Source of the DNA: Hetaerina americana
Lineage: Eukaryota > Arthropoda > Insecta > Odonata > Calopterygidae
Length of the DNA: 64,000 bases
NCBI GenBank assembly: GCA_022747635.1
Contig: JAKTNV010000198.1
Span: 370,031 to 434,030 of the forward strand
Reading direction: 5' to 3'
The translations under genes were made by a program, and so were the position numbers. Positions 10,870 to 23,751 of this stretch are shown piece by piece. Each line of letters starts with the position of its first letter. Within the stretch, counting starts at the first letter, position 1. A model generated the notes under the pieces. That model saw nothing but the letters and a program-made list of their open reading frames with translations. It made no database searches and was not told where the DNA came from.

Positions 10870-13805
10870 GCTAGTGAATATATTTTATTGCAGTTTGTGA
10901 CAGTATTATATTTGGAGATTATGACAGCCCATTTATGCTTGCTTTAGCACAATTGTATCTGAAATGGGGATTATCAGGATAATTCCATAAAGGTTCTAAT
11001 AATGGGTTACCAGTATTTCCTATTGCTTGTTGAAATGACGTGGCTAGGTCGCTTAGATATGTTGGAAGGTCCGGTATTTTTAGATCCATGTGAATATCTG
11101 AGTTTCTTACAAACCAGGCGTCATTAGCAAGGGTTCGTAGAGTATTATTTTTGAAGCATGTCATTTTCTTCAATTTGGTTGCGGCTATTGAACCCAAGGC
11201 TGGGTAGCCTTCAGATAGGTGGTATCAGAGATTTAAATAACAGTAACTTGGTGAGAAGACGGAGGGGACTGGTCCATTTTATGAGGGGATAGGATAAGAA
11301 AGCGGCTGAATTGGCCTTGTTGAGTGCATATTGAGTGTGTGCTTGACAAGTGAGTTTACTGTCCATTTGTACACCAAGAAATTTAGCCAATGATGCCTGG
11401 GGGATTATTTCCCTGCCATAGTGGATAGGAGTGATGTGAGGATTCTTCCATTTTCTGGCGTAGTTTACGTTTACGCATTTTGTGGTGTTAATGGTTAGTT
11501 TCCAATTGGTCATCCACTCTGCTATGCTCTTAAGGTGTTCTTGGACATTTTTTGCGGCATGATTTGGGTCAAAGGAAGTTGACGCTCTAGCTGAGTCATC
11601 CGCATGGAGGTAGCTTATGGGTCGGAGGGGAGGTCGTTAATGTAGTGGTTGAATAGGACGGGTGACAAAATTGATCCTTGGAGAAAGCCTGCGGATATGG
11701 ACTGTGTAGTTGATTTGGCATTGTTAAGGGCTAAAAAGAATGTGCGGTTTGAAAGAAAGGAGGGGATAGTCTTAATTAGGTATACTGATATGTTGGTTTT
11801 AAGCAGTTTATGTATTAAACCAGTTCGCCAGAACTTGTCAAAAGCTCTTTGGAAATCAAGGAAGACTACTTGGGTGTGCTTGTGGATGTGGAAGCCGAAA
11901 GTGATCAGTTCAACCAATCTTGTTATTTGCTGAGTGATGGAATGGCGACGGCGGAAGCCAGTTTGCTCAGGTCTGATCAAGTCTACGGCCGAGATTTCTT
12001 CTTGTAGCCTGTTTAATATGCATATTTCTAGAAGTTTGCCTATGCAGGGGAGCATGCCACTGGGTCTATAGTTAGGGATATAAGAAGGATTTTTATTAGG
12101 TTTTGGAAGGAGTATTATCTTAGCCGTTTTCAATGCCTTTGGGAAGTACGATTGGGAAAGACAGGCGTTGAGGATAGAGATTAGGTGTTTGATAAAAGAT
12201 TTAGGAAGGTTTTTCAGGTGAAGGTAAGATATTTGATCGGGCCGCGGTGATGACTTTGTTTTGGAGTGGGACATAATGGAGTAAAGTCCTTGAGGAGTAA
12301 TTTCCAGGAATATGTGGAATGGGCCAAGTGACAGGCCATAGACACTGATCAACGCTTCTGAATCCAACAAGGATGTATTATTTTTTTAAAAATGCATTCG
12401 AAGGAGTCGGCAGAGGTATTTGCTTTGTTGCTGTCATCGTATAGTGCTCTCCCATTATGTGGTATTGGCGGGGTGGGTACCTTTTTCCTTTGCAGACAGT
12501 GGGCTTGGGTCCATACCGAATTGACGTTATGTGAGAGTGAACTTATCTTTTCTTGCTAAGTTTTTTCCCAATGTGTTCTAGTTTTGGATGTTACAAGGTT
12601 TCAAAGTGCACAGAAGCCGATTTTATCTTGGCGGAGATGAGTTAGTTGCCAGAGGGCTCTGGCCTCGTTTCTAAGTGAAATTAGGTGCAATATGTCCGGA
12701 GGTAGTGTGGCACCAGCGATGGAGGCCGGAGAAGGAGGGTAGCGAGACTGATGAATGATTTTGGTTAAGGTGCTTGTAAAATCTTGAGCCGCTTTCTATA
12801 TGCTGTCTGGAGTGCTAGCAGGAGATGGGACAAGGTTAATGGCCAAGCAGTTTTCTTTAAATAATATCCATTTAACTCTTCTAGTTGGTTCTGGTTGTAT
12901 GAAGGAGGGTAGGAACGCAGTAAAATATGGGGCAGTGGTCAGAGGCTGATTTATCTAGGTTAAGGATTTGGAATGCGATATCTGCAGATAATGGAACTAC
13001 ATCCAGGATATCGGAGGAGTGGGGATGATGATGGAAGAGGGTAGGGAAAGGCGGTGAGTGAATTGAAAGTGAAATATTTTTGGTAAATAGGAGCTTATGA
13101 AGGGCTTGCCCTCGTGTGATAGTGGTTTTTCAACCCCAGGCAGAATATTTGGCGTTTAAGTCACCACCTTTTATGAGCTTTGGGTGCAGTAGGGATGAGA
13201 GCGCTGATAAGCCAGGGGCGTCTGACTTTGAGGATGAAGGTGGAAAGTAGGCTGACCAAATGTTAAGGGTCCCAGTAACTCCTTTTATTGCTATTCCAGC
13301 GAGTTCCAGTTTTTGGGTGGGTGGGGGTTGAAGTTATGTGAAGTTTAGGTTAGTTTTGGATAGGATCATGACCCCGCAACCAGGATCATTGGCTCTATCT
13401 CTTCTGATTTTAGAGTAATTTGGACAATTAAATGTTTGGCTATTATTATTTTTGGGGTCTTGAAGAAGGATGATGTCTGGATAATGATTGGTTATTAGGA
13501 GGTTTAGCTCTTTTTTTTTGTTTTATATGCCATTTATGTTCCATTGTAAAACTTTAAAGAAGTGGTTGTTTATTTGTGAATTAGGCACCATTTACAAGTT
13601 GAAGAAGGGCTGGTATAAGGTCATTGGTGATGATGCTAATAAGGGTTTGACTGTCAGTAGGAGAGTGAAGTTTCGTAATTATGCTCAATAGAGCAGTTCT
13701 TATATTTGCAGTTGATGATTGGTCATTGATTGAGGGAGAGTGTTGTCTAGAGGGTGGCGAAGGGTGTTGATCGGAGGTTGGGGGAGAGTTAAGAGATGAT
13801 TGAGG
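10870..13805 (-). pseudogene. Jockey-like LINE, most complete copy (3' end to ORF1 tail), copy B
   Basis: Minus-strand element running from an ORF1 C-terminus (about 13800-13600) through endonuclease (from about 13555), RT and 3' end. The RT is open from 12370 to 11615 (251 codons): PDQISYLHLKNLPKS, NYRPSGMLP, FLDFQRAFDKFWRTG, FLQGSILSPVLFNHYINDLP. A frameshift then leads to the catalytic block read as HADDSA (expected Y/FADD), the thumb TNWKLTINTTKC and FLGVQMDSKLTCQAH (11513-11211), another frameshift, and GSIAATKLKKMTCFKN to 10919. AATAAA-like sequence lies near 10880. Stops, two frameshifts and the HADD change indicate a dead copy. A, C and D lack the 3' half seen here. Confidence 0.88.
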
Positions 13806-14382
13806 GGTTCACAGCCAAACTGTCAGCTATCAAGAGGGCCCTAAAATACATAAGAGAATGTAATGGCTCTTCTTTCATCTGTTCGCACTCATTGAGCTCC
13901 CTATAATCCATATCGGTCTTGTCATCAATGCACCTGATGGTTCAGGAGATCTATTATACCCTGTGGTCCCGTCAGATAAAGGGGAAGTAGGTATCCTCCA
14001 TATGGACTGCTGGTCATGTGGGAATCCCAGGCATTGAAAAAGCTGGAAAAGCAGCAAAGGAAGCCCTGGTCAAACTCAAAACCGACTCACCATTGCTTCC
14101 TGTGGTGGACGTCGGGAAAAAAAATTATAAAAGGCCAGATACCTTTTTTAAAATAAGAGGTAATTTAAGCAATAGTTTAGGGGAGGACCCCCACTTTTTA
14201 AGTAAGGTTTCCAGGTTTTTACAGGAAACTGACCTGAGCGGACAACGTGAGTTTCCGTTTCTTTTTTTTAAATAATTTGGTTTTTAACTATTTATATGTT
14301 TTTATACATTGATGTATTTATCAAAATTGGATTGAGGTTTTAAATGTTTTAAAAAGTGGTGCAAAAACAAACACAGTGGTTG
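13806..14382 (+). pseudogene. RNase H LINE tail, copy B
   Basis: Same fragment as at 2163-2740, including the internal deletion. GHVGIPGIEKAGKAAKEAL lies near 14013-14070. B and C share the change to 'cattgcttcctgtggtgg' near 14090. Confidence 0.75.
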
Positions 14383-14416
14383 ATGCTTCCAAAAACCACA
14401 ACTATTACTACGGGTT

Positions 14417-14858
14417 GGTTTATTTGGGTAAGATCATTTCCTTCAGCAGAGAGATCACAATGAAAATGTTGGTTAGTACGGAAGACAGGGGTGATCCCAT
14501 GGTTGCACTTTCATGATGTTCAATGTGCTTATCATTTTAAAGGAAGTATGAGTTCCTGAGGAAAAATTTGCGAGGTCCAGGTTAATCCTTAGCTAAACCC
14601 TGTGAGGTGAGGATTTTGATGAGTAGCATGGAGTCATCAATGGGCGTATTTGTGAACAAGGAGATTACATCAAAGGTCACCAGCATGTTGACTATTTGGA
14701 CTTCAGCATTCCGAATAATGTGAATGAAATCCATGGAAGTTTTAGCAAAAAAGTCAGTTTTTCTGGCGAAGAGTTGAAGAGCATGTGCAACATATTGCGC
14801 TAGCTTGTGGGTTGGTGCATCGATGTTGCTGACGATGGGTCGTCAGCAACATCGATGC
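14417..14858 (-). pseudogene. Penelope RT fragment with terminal hairpin, copy B
   Basis: Same RT remnant as copy A. The 19-base hairpin arms lie at 14817-14835 and 14840-14858 and are perfectly complementary. Confidence 0.8.
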
Positions 14859-16790
14859 GTCATCACCTTAAGTGCCATCAAAGCACGCCGAAATTTGGAA
14901 ACTAAGAAGAAAAAGAACCACAATGAAAGTGCAAAATATTAACTGGCATTGCTGGAAAGATAGCCCAGGCGTGTACACTAATAGGCAATGGTTCGCATTC
15001 TTATATATAATTACATATTTTATGTATTTTATATACTCCTTCCCATGTATGGTAAATTTATTCATTCATTTATTTATTATATTACCAACACGAAGCCCGG
15101 ATACATCATGAAATGACTCTCTTGCTTGCAAGAAAGAAAAACATCTTCAATTGTCATTATATATTTGTGGAGAAAGGAAAGTCAAACGTTTGTATGTCTC
15201 TGCACATGTCCATTAATTTGATTTTCCTTTTCAGTATTTGATCTTTATACCTAATAAACGAAAATATAGTATCCATAGAGCATACTTTATTTCTATTTAA
15301 AATTAGATCTTATTCTCAATCTAATTCGAAACCTTTCATTCTTCACTTGTTTGTAACTGTTGCCACGGCAACAGTGTCACCAAATGAACAAATCAAAACA
15401 AACATTATTGCGCACTTCAGAAACAGCATCCTTTACACACTGACAGACCATAGGCTTTCCTTTCCAACTGAATGTCATGGAGCAAATTCTTAACGGTATG
15501 GCTTCTCATTTGCGTAAACAAGGATATACTGTTTCAGGTTGCTAATCTTAGTGAATGTATTTTGGAAAGAATGGACGGGTGAGATCTTTTGTGAGATATA
15601 TGCCTTTTAAATTTGGAGAACACCTTATTACATACACAACAATAATACTTGCTGCTGAGATAGCCATGTTTTAATTGCTTTGGGCTCTGCTTGAATTGAC
15701 TGCAGTATCAATCTCTGTAGAAAATATATTTGTAAATGTTCCTTTTTGAAGTAGTTAAGATCTATGTTTTTGGTAGAATTGAACGGGAGTCAAGTGTGAA
15801 ACAACAGCTATAAACATCGTCAATAATGTTTAGAAAATAGTATTATTTCACATGCGCAATGATCAAACGATACATTGAGTCAAAATCATTCAAAATGGAT
15901 TGTTAAAATACAATGGTTATAAATAGGAAGATTCGATATTTAAGTAGTTAACGAAAAATTAGATTTTTATTGTGTTCTGTAGTGAGGTACCATTTTATTT
16001 AATATGCTGAATCAATTCGCAAATACACCTCTTAACGCCACAAATCCCTTGCTGTTGTGAAATACTCCTTTTTAATTATGGTGATTGTGACCTGAATTCA
16101 TTTCTTCTTCTACATTCTGTTCGATTGGCATTGCTTTTATTCTTGAAAATGCCATTATTTAAGGATACAAGTGTGACCTTTATATTTCAAATGCAATTAA
16201 TGTACTCACTTTCACAGCAAACCGATAATGGTTGATTATATGCAGTTTAATTGAGTACACTATGCATTTAGGCGGGCTTTATTTTTATACAAATTCAGAA
16301 TCAATTGAAACAAAATTTAATGAAATATTGGAGCAATGTAAGACAATAAGAAGTCTCCTTGAATTTGAGTGTTTGTGTACAATAATATAAAAATGTTTAA
16401 CATCACCAATATAATGGCACGCTCATTTAAACTGTTAAATTCTCATTAAGTATGATTAAGGATCATGCATCAATTGTCCTTTGATTATGGAGAATTTAGT
16501 AGACCAAAATGTGCAAACATAATGAAATGGCAGCCATCATAATTTCTGTCAAATTTCCTTGAAGAATTAGCAGTTTTAATGTAGCGTTCTTGGATTTATT
16601 TTGATGAATGCACCAAACTCAAAGGATTTCATTTTCACCTTACTATCTCTCAATAAATAATCAGTGTTACAAAAACAGTGTAAAAAAACAGATAGTTTTA
16701 CATTTGAATGTCCACAATATGAAATGCGCTGTAAGTTGATCAAATTCCACAATAAATAGTATTATTTAGATTTGCTCTACCCCTCATGGT
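14859..16790. other. AT-rich non-coding stretch, copy B
   Basis: Equivalent to 3217-5149, including the short MEQILNG frame at about 15477-15545. No further feature. Confidence 0.55.
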
Positions 16791-17220
16791 GTACAATCAT
16801 GACTCCACAGCTAATTAAAAATGGTCTGCAGAAATCACGTTGTATTGTATTAGCAAGGGAGCAAAAATCTCTCTGTTGTAGTAGTGAGATTCGTATGATA
16901 TGTTTAGGGAAATGACCCCATAACTCATCACTGTAATTTAAATGACATGGAAAGAAGACGTGGTCAAGTGTTAAATGATACTCATTTGAAATGAGAAAGT
17001 TGAGCTTTAATCAGTTCATTACAGATCTGACTGATGTGAGTCTCCCTGTTAAGTTTCCTATCTATATTAATTCCTAGTATTTTAGAATTTTCAACATCAG
17101 TACATTTTTATATACTATAACTGCATACAATATGCTGAGTTTTGTTAGTATTTAAATGTAAATGATTAATATGAAACCATCCTGCTTAGCCTGTCTTTGA
17201 GTGGCTCTGAATCGTACCTT
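16791..17220 (-). pseudogene. CR1/Jockey-like LINE tail fragment, copy B
   Basis: Decayed minus-strand RT-tail piece equivalent to 5150-5579. Confidence 0.65.
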
Positions 17221-17565
17221 TGCATCTTCTAGATTTTGATATTTTTGCACACAAAAAGCATAATAAGCATATAAAACATATGTAGGTTTAATTTTACAGG
17301 GCAAATCAGTAATCATGACGATACCAAAAATAGCTCAAAGACTAGAAATTCTTCATGAAAATATGGGCATTGAAATTATAAATTGAAGTCGAATGAGGCC
17401 ATGTCTTTATGGACAAATTAACCTTAGAACTACTAAAAATTTAAGAGAAATTAGGTAAATCAGACTGTTTTGCTAAGATACAATTTTCAAGGAAATAATG
17501 AAATTAACTCCTAATAATAATAATCTAGAAGGAATTTGAATCCTTAAATGAAACATCCTTATCCT
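17221..17565. other. AT-rich spacer, copy B
   Basis: Equivalent of 5580-5924; nothing recognisable. Confidence 0.5.
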
Positions 17566-18186
17566 GTTCATTCCCTTTTCTTGCTTGCCTCACATTCTCC
17601 CCTCTATTACCATCTTGAACAGTCCCCTGTCGGTCAATATGCCCTTCATCCATTTTTACTGCCTCAATAGGATTTCTCCCAACCAAACCCTCTCTTCACC
17701 CACCATACCAAGTACTTTCTCATTGGTTTTCTTCTCGGTCCATTTCACCTTCTCCATTTTCTCCACACCCACATGTCAAAAGCCTCCAGTCCACGACTAT
17801 CCTCCTGCTTCAATGACCACATTTCCGTATATAACTATGCACCATATCATAAGTTTCACGAGTCTTTTTTTAATATCCTTACTCAACGTCCCATTAATCA
17901 ACTCTCTACTCCCTATGAAAGCCTCTGTGCCTAGCGTAATTCTTCTCCATACGTCCCTACTACTTTGACCGAATTGGTCCAAAATGCTTCAGAGATAAGT
18001 GAACTGTTCTACCTGCATTAGTTTTTGCCTGCCTATTTTAATGTTTAGCTTAGCTTTTTTCTTTCTAGAAAATTGCATAACCTTTGTTTTATTAATTTTG
18101 TTTCTCATCCCATATCTGTCCCACTGAATCTCCAATTCACTCAGCAATCCTTAAAACCCCTTGGCTGACTGACAAACTAAAGCTAA
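17566..18186 (-). pseudogene. 3' end of endonuclease-RT LINE, copy B
   Basis: Equivalent of 5925-6545, with the same truncation point. The block DVWRRITLGTEAF lies on the minus strand near 17940. Confidence 0.78.
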
Positions 18187-19013
18187 GTTAATTTATTTTT
18201 TCATACTACTTGTGTATTTGATACCCATGGTGGGCCCGTGAGGTTATAGCACGTGTCTTAAAATAATAATTCCTTAAGTCAGCACAGATTAGCATATCCC
18301 ACTTGTCCGAGAAAATACGGAACTTTCGATTTAAAGAGGTACACGGACACATGATAATCTATGAGACACTGCCACGTACACTGAATAAATCACTAGTCCA
18401 ACCGTGCAACCCCTCACCTGACACCAATATGTCGCAAGGGGGGTTTCTATCGTGCGACACAAAGGGTATCGGGGAAGGTCAGAGTAACTACACCGAGTAT
18501 TACCAAAGCAGCCGTATATTACCCAACATCAGTCATAATGCACCATTTACATATAAGTATAAGCAAATTATGGATGGCTAGACCCTCGGTAAACCAACGC
18601 GAGGGTGGACAGAATTAAAGTGGCAGAAATATACCTAGGACGGGGTAAATGCAGGGTGGACGCGGTCACGAAACACATAAACTAGGCAGAGCCCTCGTCC
18701 GTCGGAAAGGAAGGGAGTATGGCAGGGTGGACGCGGTCACAATGAACGTAACCTAGGTGGAGCCCTAGTCCGAAGTTGAGTCAGGAATATGACACACTGT
18801 CGCGACAAGCACTACATAGCCGAAGCATCGTGCCCTACCGTTCACCGCTAGACAACCAACTGACTGCTTTTTGCCCGGCGACCAGGGCTTTTATACCCAA
18901 TTTACGAGTCAGGGGAGGAATATTATTGAAACATTGTCTTTGGTCACGTGGAACATTCGGAGGAGCCAGGGAAGGAGTACCATGTCGCATACTTCGACAA
19001 TAGATATAAATTT
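18187..19013. repeat. GC-richer direct-repeat block, copy B
   Basis: Equivalent of 6546-7372. Its right edge is one side of the B/C duplication junction. The minus-strand frame through this block (to 18835) becomes fused to RT across the junction. Confidence 0.45.
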
Positions 19014-19344
19014 GATCAAACTTGATCGACAAAATTGATCCTTGAGGAAAGCCTGCGGATATGGACCGGGCAGTTGATTTGACATTGTTAAGGTCTAAAA
19101 AGAATGTGCGGTTTGAAAGAAAGGAGGGGATGGTCTTATTTAGGTATACTGATATGTCGGTTTTAAGCAGTTTATGTATTAAACCAGTTCGCCAGAACTT
19201 GTCAAAAGCTCTTTGGAGATCAAAGAAGACTACTTGGGTGTGCTTGTGGATGTTGAAGCCGAAAGTGATCTGTTGAACCAATCTTGTTATTTGCTGAGTC
19301 GTGGAATGGCGACGGCGGAAGCCAGTTTGCTCAGGTCTGATCAA
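18835..19344 (-). other. Chimeric ORF across the B/C junction
   Basis: A 169-codon frame that starts in Jockey RT (RPEQTGFRRRHSTTQQ), runs to the RT motif FPQGSIL, then through filler codons (SIKFDQ) into the GC-richer block (SMRHGTPSLAPPNVPRDQ) and stops at 18835. It exists only because the duplication breakpoint fell in frame. It lacks the RT catalytic DD, so no RT activity is expected. No evidence of expression is visible. Confidence 0.6.
19014..19027. other. 14-bp filler at the B/C tandem junction
   Basis: gatcaaacttgatc joins the end of the unit (ataaattt, 19013) to its start (gacaaaattgatcc, 19028). It belongs to neither flank as seen in copy A. It contains 'gatc' twice and resembles the neighbouring aattgatcc, as expected of templated filler in end joining. 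The identical filler recurs at 27120-27133. Confidence 0.85.
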
Positions 19345-21169
19345 GTCTATGGCCGAGATTTCTTCTTGTAGCCTGTTTAAGATGCATTTTTCTAGAAGTT
19401 AGCCCATGCAGGGGAGCAGGCCACTGGGTCTATAGTTCAGGATATAAGAAGGATTTTTAGTAGGTTTTGGAAGGAGTATTATCTTAGCCGTATTCAATGC
19501 CTTTGGGAAGTACGATTGGGAAAGACAGGCATTGAGGATAGAGAGTAGGTGTTTGATAAAAGATTTAGGAAGGTTTTTCAGGTGAAGGTAGGAGATTTGA
19601 TCGGGTCCAGGTGATGACTTGGTTTTGGAGTGGGACATAATGGAGTAAAGTTCTTCAGGAGTAATTTACAGGAATATTTGGAATGGGCAAAGTGACAGGC
19701 CATAGACACTGATTAACGCTTCTGAATCCAACAAGGATGTATTATTGTTTTTAAAAATGCATTCGAAGGAGTCGGCAGAGGTATTTGCTTTGTCGCTGTC
19801 ATCGTATAGTGCTCTCCCATTATGTGGTATTGGCGGGGTGGGTACCTTTTTCCTTCGCAGACAGCGGGCTAGGGTCCATACCAAATTATCCTTATGTGAG
19901 AGTGACCTTATTTTCTCTTGCCAAGCTTTTCCCAATACTTTCTAGTTTTGGATGTTACGAGGTTTCAAAGTGCACAGAACCGGATTTTATCTTGGCGGAG
20001 ATGAGTTAGTTGCCAGAGGGCTCTGGCCTCGTTTCTAAGTGAAATTAGGTGCAATATGTCCGGAGGTAGTGTGGCACCAGCGATGGAGGCCGGAGAAGGA
20101 GGGTAGCGAGACTGATGAATGATTTTGGTTAAGGTGCTTGTAAAATCTTGAGCCGCTTTCTATATGCTGTCTGGAGTGCTAGCAGGAGATGGGACAAGGT
20201 TAATGGCCAAGCAGTTTTCTTTAAATATTATCCATTTAACTCTTCTAGTTGGTTCTGGTTGTATGAAGGAGGGTAGGAACGCAGTAAAATATGGGGCAGT
20301 GGTCAGAGGCTGATTTATCTAGGTTAAGGATTTGGAATGCGATATCTGCAGATAATGGAACTACATCCAGGATATCGGAGGTGTGGGGATGATGATGGAA
20401 GAGGGTAGGGAAAGGCGGTGAGTGAATTGAAAGTGAAATATTTTTGGTAAATAGGAGCTTATGAAGGGCTTGCCCTCGTGTGATAGTGGTTTTTCAACCC
20501 CAGGCAGAATGTTTGGCGTTTAAGTCACCACCTTTTATGAGCTTTGGGTGCAGTAGGGATGAGAGCGCTGATAAGCCAGGGGCGTCTGACTTTGAGGATG
20601 AAGGTGGAAAGTAGGCTGACCAAATGTTAAGGGTCCCAGTAACTCCTTTTATTGCTATTCCAGCGAGTTCCAGTTTTTGGGTGGGTGGGGGTTGAAGTTA
20701 TGTGAAGTTTAGGTTAGTTTTGGATAGGATCATGACCCCGCAACCAGGATCATTGCCTCTATCTCTTCTGATTTTAGAGTAATTTGGACAATTAAATGTT
20801 TGGCTATTATTATTTTTGGGGTCTTGAAGAAGGATGATGTCTGGATAATGATTGGTTATTAGGAGGTTTAGCTCTTTTTTTTTGTTTTATATGCCATTTA
20901 TGTTCCATTGTAAAACTTTAAAGAAGTGGTTGTTTATTTGTGAATTAGGCACCATTTACAAGTTGAAGAAGGGCTGGTATAAGGTCATTGGTGATGATGC
21001 TAATAAGGGTTTGACTGTCAGTAGGAGAGTGAAGTTTCGTAATTATGCTCAATAGAGCAGTTCTTATATTTGCAGTTGATGATTGGTCATTGATTGAGGG
21101 AGAGTGTTGTCTAGAGGGTGGCGAAGGGTGTTGATCGGAGGTTGGGGGAGAGTTAAGAGATGATTGAGG
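19028..21169 (-). pseudogene. Jockey-like LINE remnant, copy C
   Basis: Equivalent of 21-2162, truncated inside RT motif PQGS by the tandem junction. Frames 19638-19399 and 19935-19666 on the minus strand hold the RT N-terminal blocks. Confidence 0.82.
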
Positions 21170-21747
21170 GGTTCACAGCCAAACTGTCAGCTATCAAGAG
21201 GGCCCTAAAATACATAAGAGAATGTAATGGCTCTTCTTTCATCTGTTCGCACTCATTGAGCTCCCTATAATCCATATCGGTCTTGTCATCAATGCACCTG
21301 ATGGTTCAGGAGATCTATTATACCCTGTGGTCCCGTCAGATAAAGGGGAAGTAGGTATCCTCCATATGGACTGCTGGTCATGTGGGAATCCCAGGCATTG
21401 GAAAAGCTGGAAAAGCAGCAAAGGAAGCCCTGGTCAAACTCAAAACCGACTCACCATTGCTTCCTGTGGTGGACGTCGGGGAAAAAAATTATAAAAGGCC
21501 AGATACCTTTTTTAAAATAAGAGGTAATTTAAGCAATAGTTTAGGGGAGGACCCCCACTTTTTAAGTAAGGTTTCCAGGTTTTTACAGGAAACTGACCTG
21601 AGCGGACAACGTGAGTTTCCGTTTCTTTTTTTTAAATAATTTGGTTTTTAACTATTTATATGTTTTTTATACATTGATGTATTTATCAAAATTGGATTGA
21701 GGTTTTAAATGTTTTAAAAAGTGGTGCAAAAACAAACACAGTGGTTG
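21170..21747 (+). pseudogene. RNase H LINE tail, copy C
   Basis: Equivalent of 2163-2740, with the same internal deletion; private change giving GIPGIGKAGKAAKEAL near 21382. Confidence 0.75.
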
Positions 21748-21781
21748 ATGCATCCAAAAACCACAACTATTACTACGGGTT

Positions 21782-22223
21782 GGTTTATTTGGGTAAGATC
21801 ATTTCCTTCAGCTGAGAGACCTCAATGAAAATGTTGGTTAGTACGGAAGAGAGGGTTGATCCCATGGTTGCACTTTCATGATGTTCAATGTGCTTATCAT
21901 TTTAAAGGAAGTATGAGTTCCTGAGGAAAAATTTGCGAGGTCCAGGTTAATCCTTAGCTAAACCCTGTGAGGTGAGGATTTTGATGAGTAGCATGGAGTC
22001 ATCAATGGGCGTATTTGTGAACAAGGAGATTACATCAAAGGTCACCAGCATGTTGACTATTTGGACTTCAGCATTCCGAATAATGTGAATGAAATCCATG
22101 GAAGTTTTAGCAAAAAAGTCAGTTTTTCTGGCAAAGAGTTGAAGAGCATGTGCAACATATTGCGCTAGCTTGTGGGTTGGTGCATCGATGTTGCTGACGA
22201 TGGGTCGTCAGCAACATCGATGC
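21782..22223 (-). pseudogene. Penelope RT fragment with terminal hairpin, copy C
   Basis: Equivalent of 2775-3216; perfect hairpin arms at 22182-22200 and 22205-22223. Confidence 0.8.
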
Positions 22224-23751
22224 GTCATCACCTTAAGTGCCATCAAAGCACGCCGAAATTTGGAAACTAAGAAGAAAAAGAACCACAATGAAAGTACAAA
22301 ATATTAACTGGCATTGCTGGAAAGATAGCCCAGGCGTGTACACTAATAGGCAATGGTTCGCATTCTTATATATAATTACATATTTTATGTATTTTATATA
22401 CTCCTTCCCATGTATGGTAAATTTATTCATTCATTTATTTATTATATTACCAACACGAAGCCCGGATACATCATGAAATGACTCTCTTGCTTGCAAGAAA
22501 GAAAAACATCTTCAATTGCCATTATATATTTGTGGAGAAAGGAAAGTCAAACGTTTGTATGTCTCCGCACATGTCCAATAATTTGATTTTCCTTTTCAGT
22601 ATTTGATCTTTATACCTAATAAACGAAAATATAGTATCCATAGAGCATACTTTATTTCTCTTTAAAATTAGATCTTATTCTCAATCTAATTCGAAACCTT
22701 TCATTCTTCACTTGTTTGTAACTGTTGCCACGGCAACAGTGTCACCAAATGAACAAATCAAAACAAACATTATTGCGCACTTCAGAAACAGCATCCTTTA
22801 CACACTGACAGACCATAGGCTTTCCTTTCCAACTGAATGTCATGGAGCAAATTCTTAACGGTATGGCTTCTCATTTGCGTAAACAAGGATATACTGTTTC
22901 AGGTTGCTAATCTTAGTGAATGTATTTTGGAAAGAATGGACGGGTGAGATCTTTTGTGAGATATATGCCTTTTAAATTTGGAGAACACCTTATTACATAC
23001 ACAACAATAATACTTGCTGCTGAGATAGCCATGTTTTAATTGCTTTGGGCTCTGCTTGAATTGACTGCAGTATCAATCTCTGTAGAAAATATATTTGTAA
23101 ATGTTCCTTTTTGAAGTAGTTAAGATCTATGTTTTTGGTAGAATTGAACGGGAGTCAAGTGTGAAACAACAGCTATAAACATCGTCAATAATGTTTAGAA
23201 AATAGTATTATTTCACATGCGCAATGATCAAACGATACATTGAGTCAAAATCATTCAAAATGGATTGTTAAAATACAATGGTTATAAATAGGAAGATTCG
23301 ATATTTAAGTAGTTAACGAAAAATTAGATTTTTATTGTGTTCTGTAGTGAGGTACCATTTTATTTAATATGCTGAATCAATTCGCAAATACACCTCTTAA
23401 CGCCACAAATCCCTTGCTGTTGTGAAATACTCCTTTTTAATTATGGTGATTGTGACCTGAATTCATTTCTTCTTCTACATTCTGTTCGATTGGCATTGCT
23501 TTTATTCTTGAAAATGCCATTATTTAAGGATACAAGTGTGACCTTTATATTTCAAATGCAATTAATGTACTCACTTTCACAGCAAACCGATAATGGTTGA
23601 TTATATGCAGTTTAATTGAGTACACTATGCATTTAGGCGGGCTTTATTTTTATACAAATTCAGAATCAATTGAAACAAAATTTAATGAAATATTGGAGCA
23701 ATGTAAGACAATAAGACGTCTCCTTGAATTTGAGTGTTTGTGTACAATAAT
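22224..23751. other. AT-rich non-coding stretch, copy C (left of LINE insertion)
   Basis: Equivalent of 3217-4743. The MEQILNG frame recurs at about 22842-22910. No other feature is seen. Confidence 0.5.

Larger units (their letters stand above)
11664..19013. repeat. Tandem segmental duplication, copy B
   Basis: 7,350-bp unit nearly identical to A but with private substitutions in its Jockey part (for example the gtgtagttgatttggc variant near 11703). B and C share variants, such as acacctcttaacgcc (16025) where A and D have acacctattaacgcc. Its left edge is continuous with native LINE sequence; its right edge is the filler junction to C. Confidence 0.95.
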
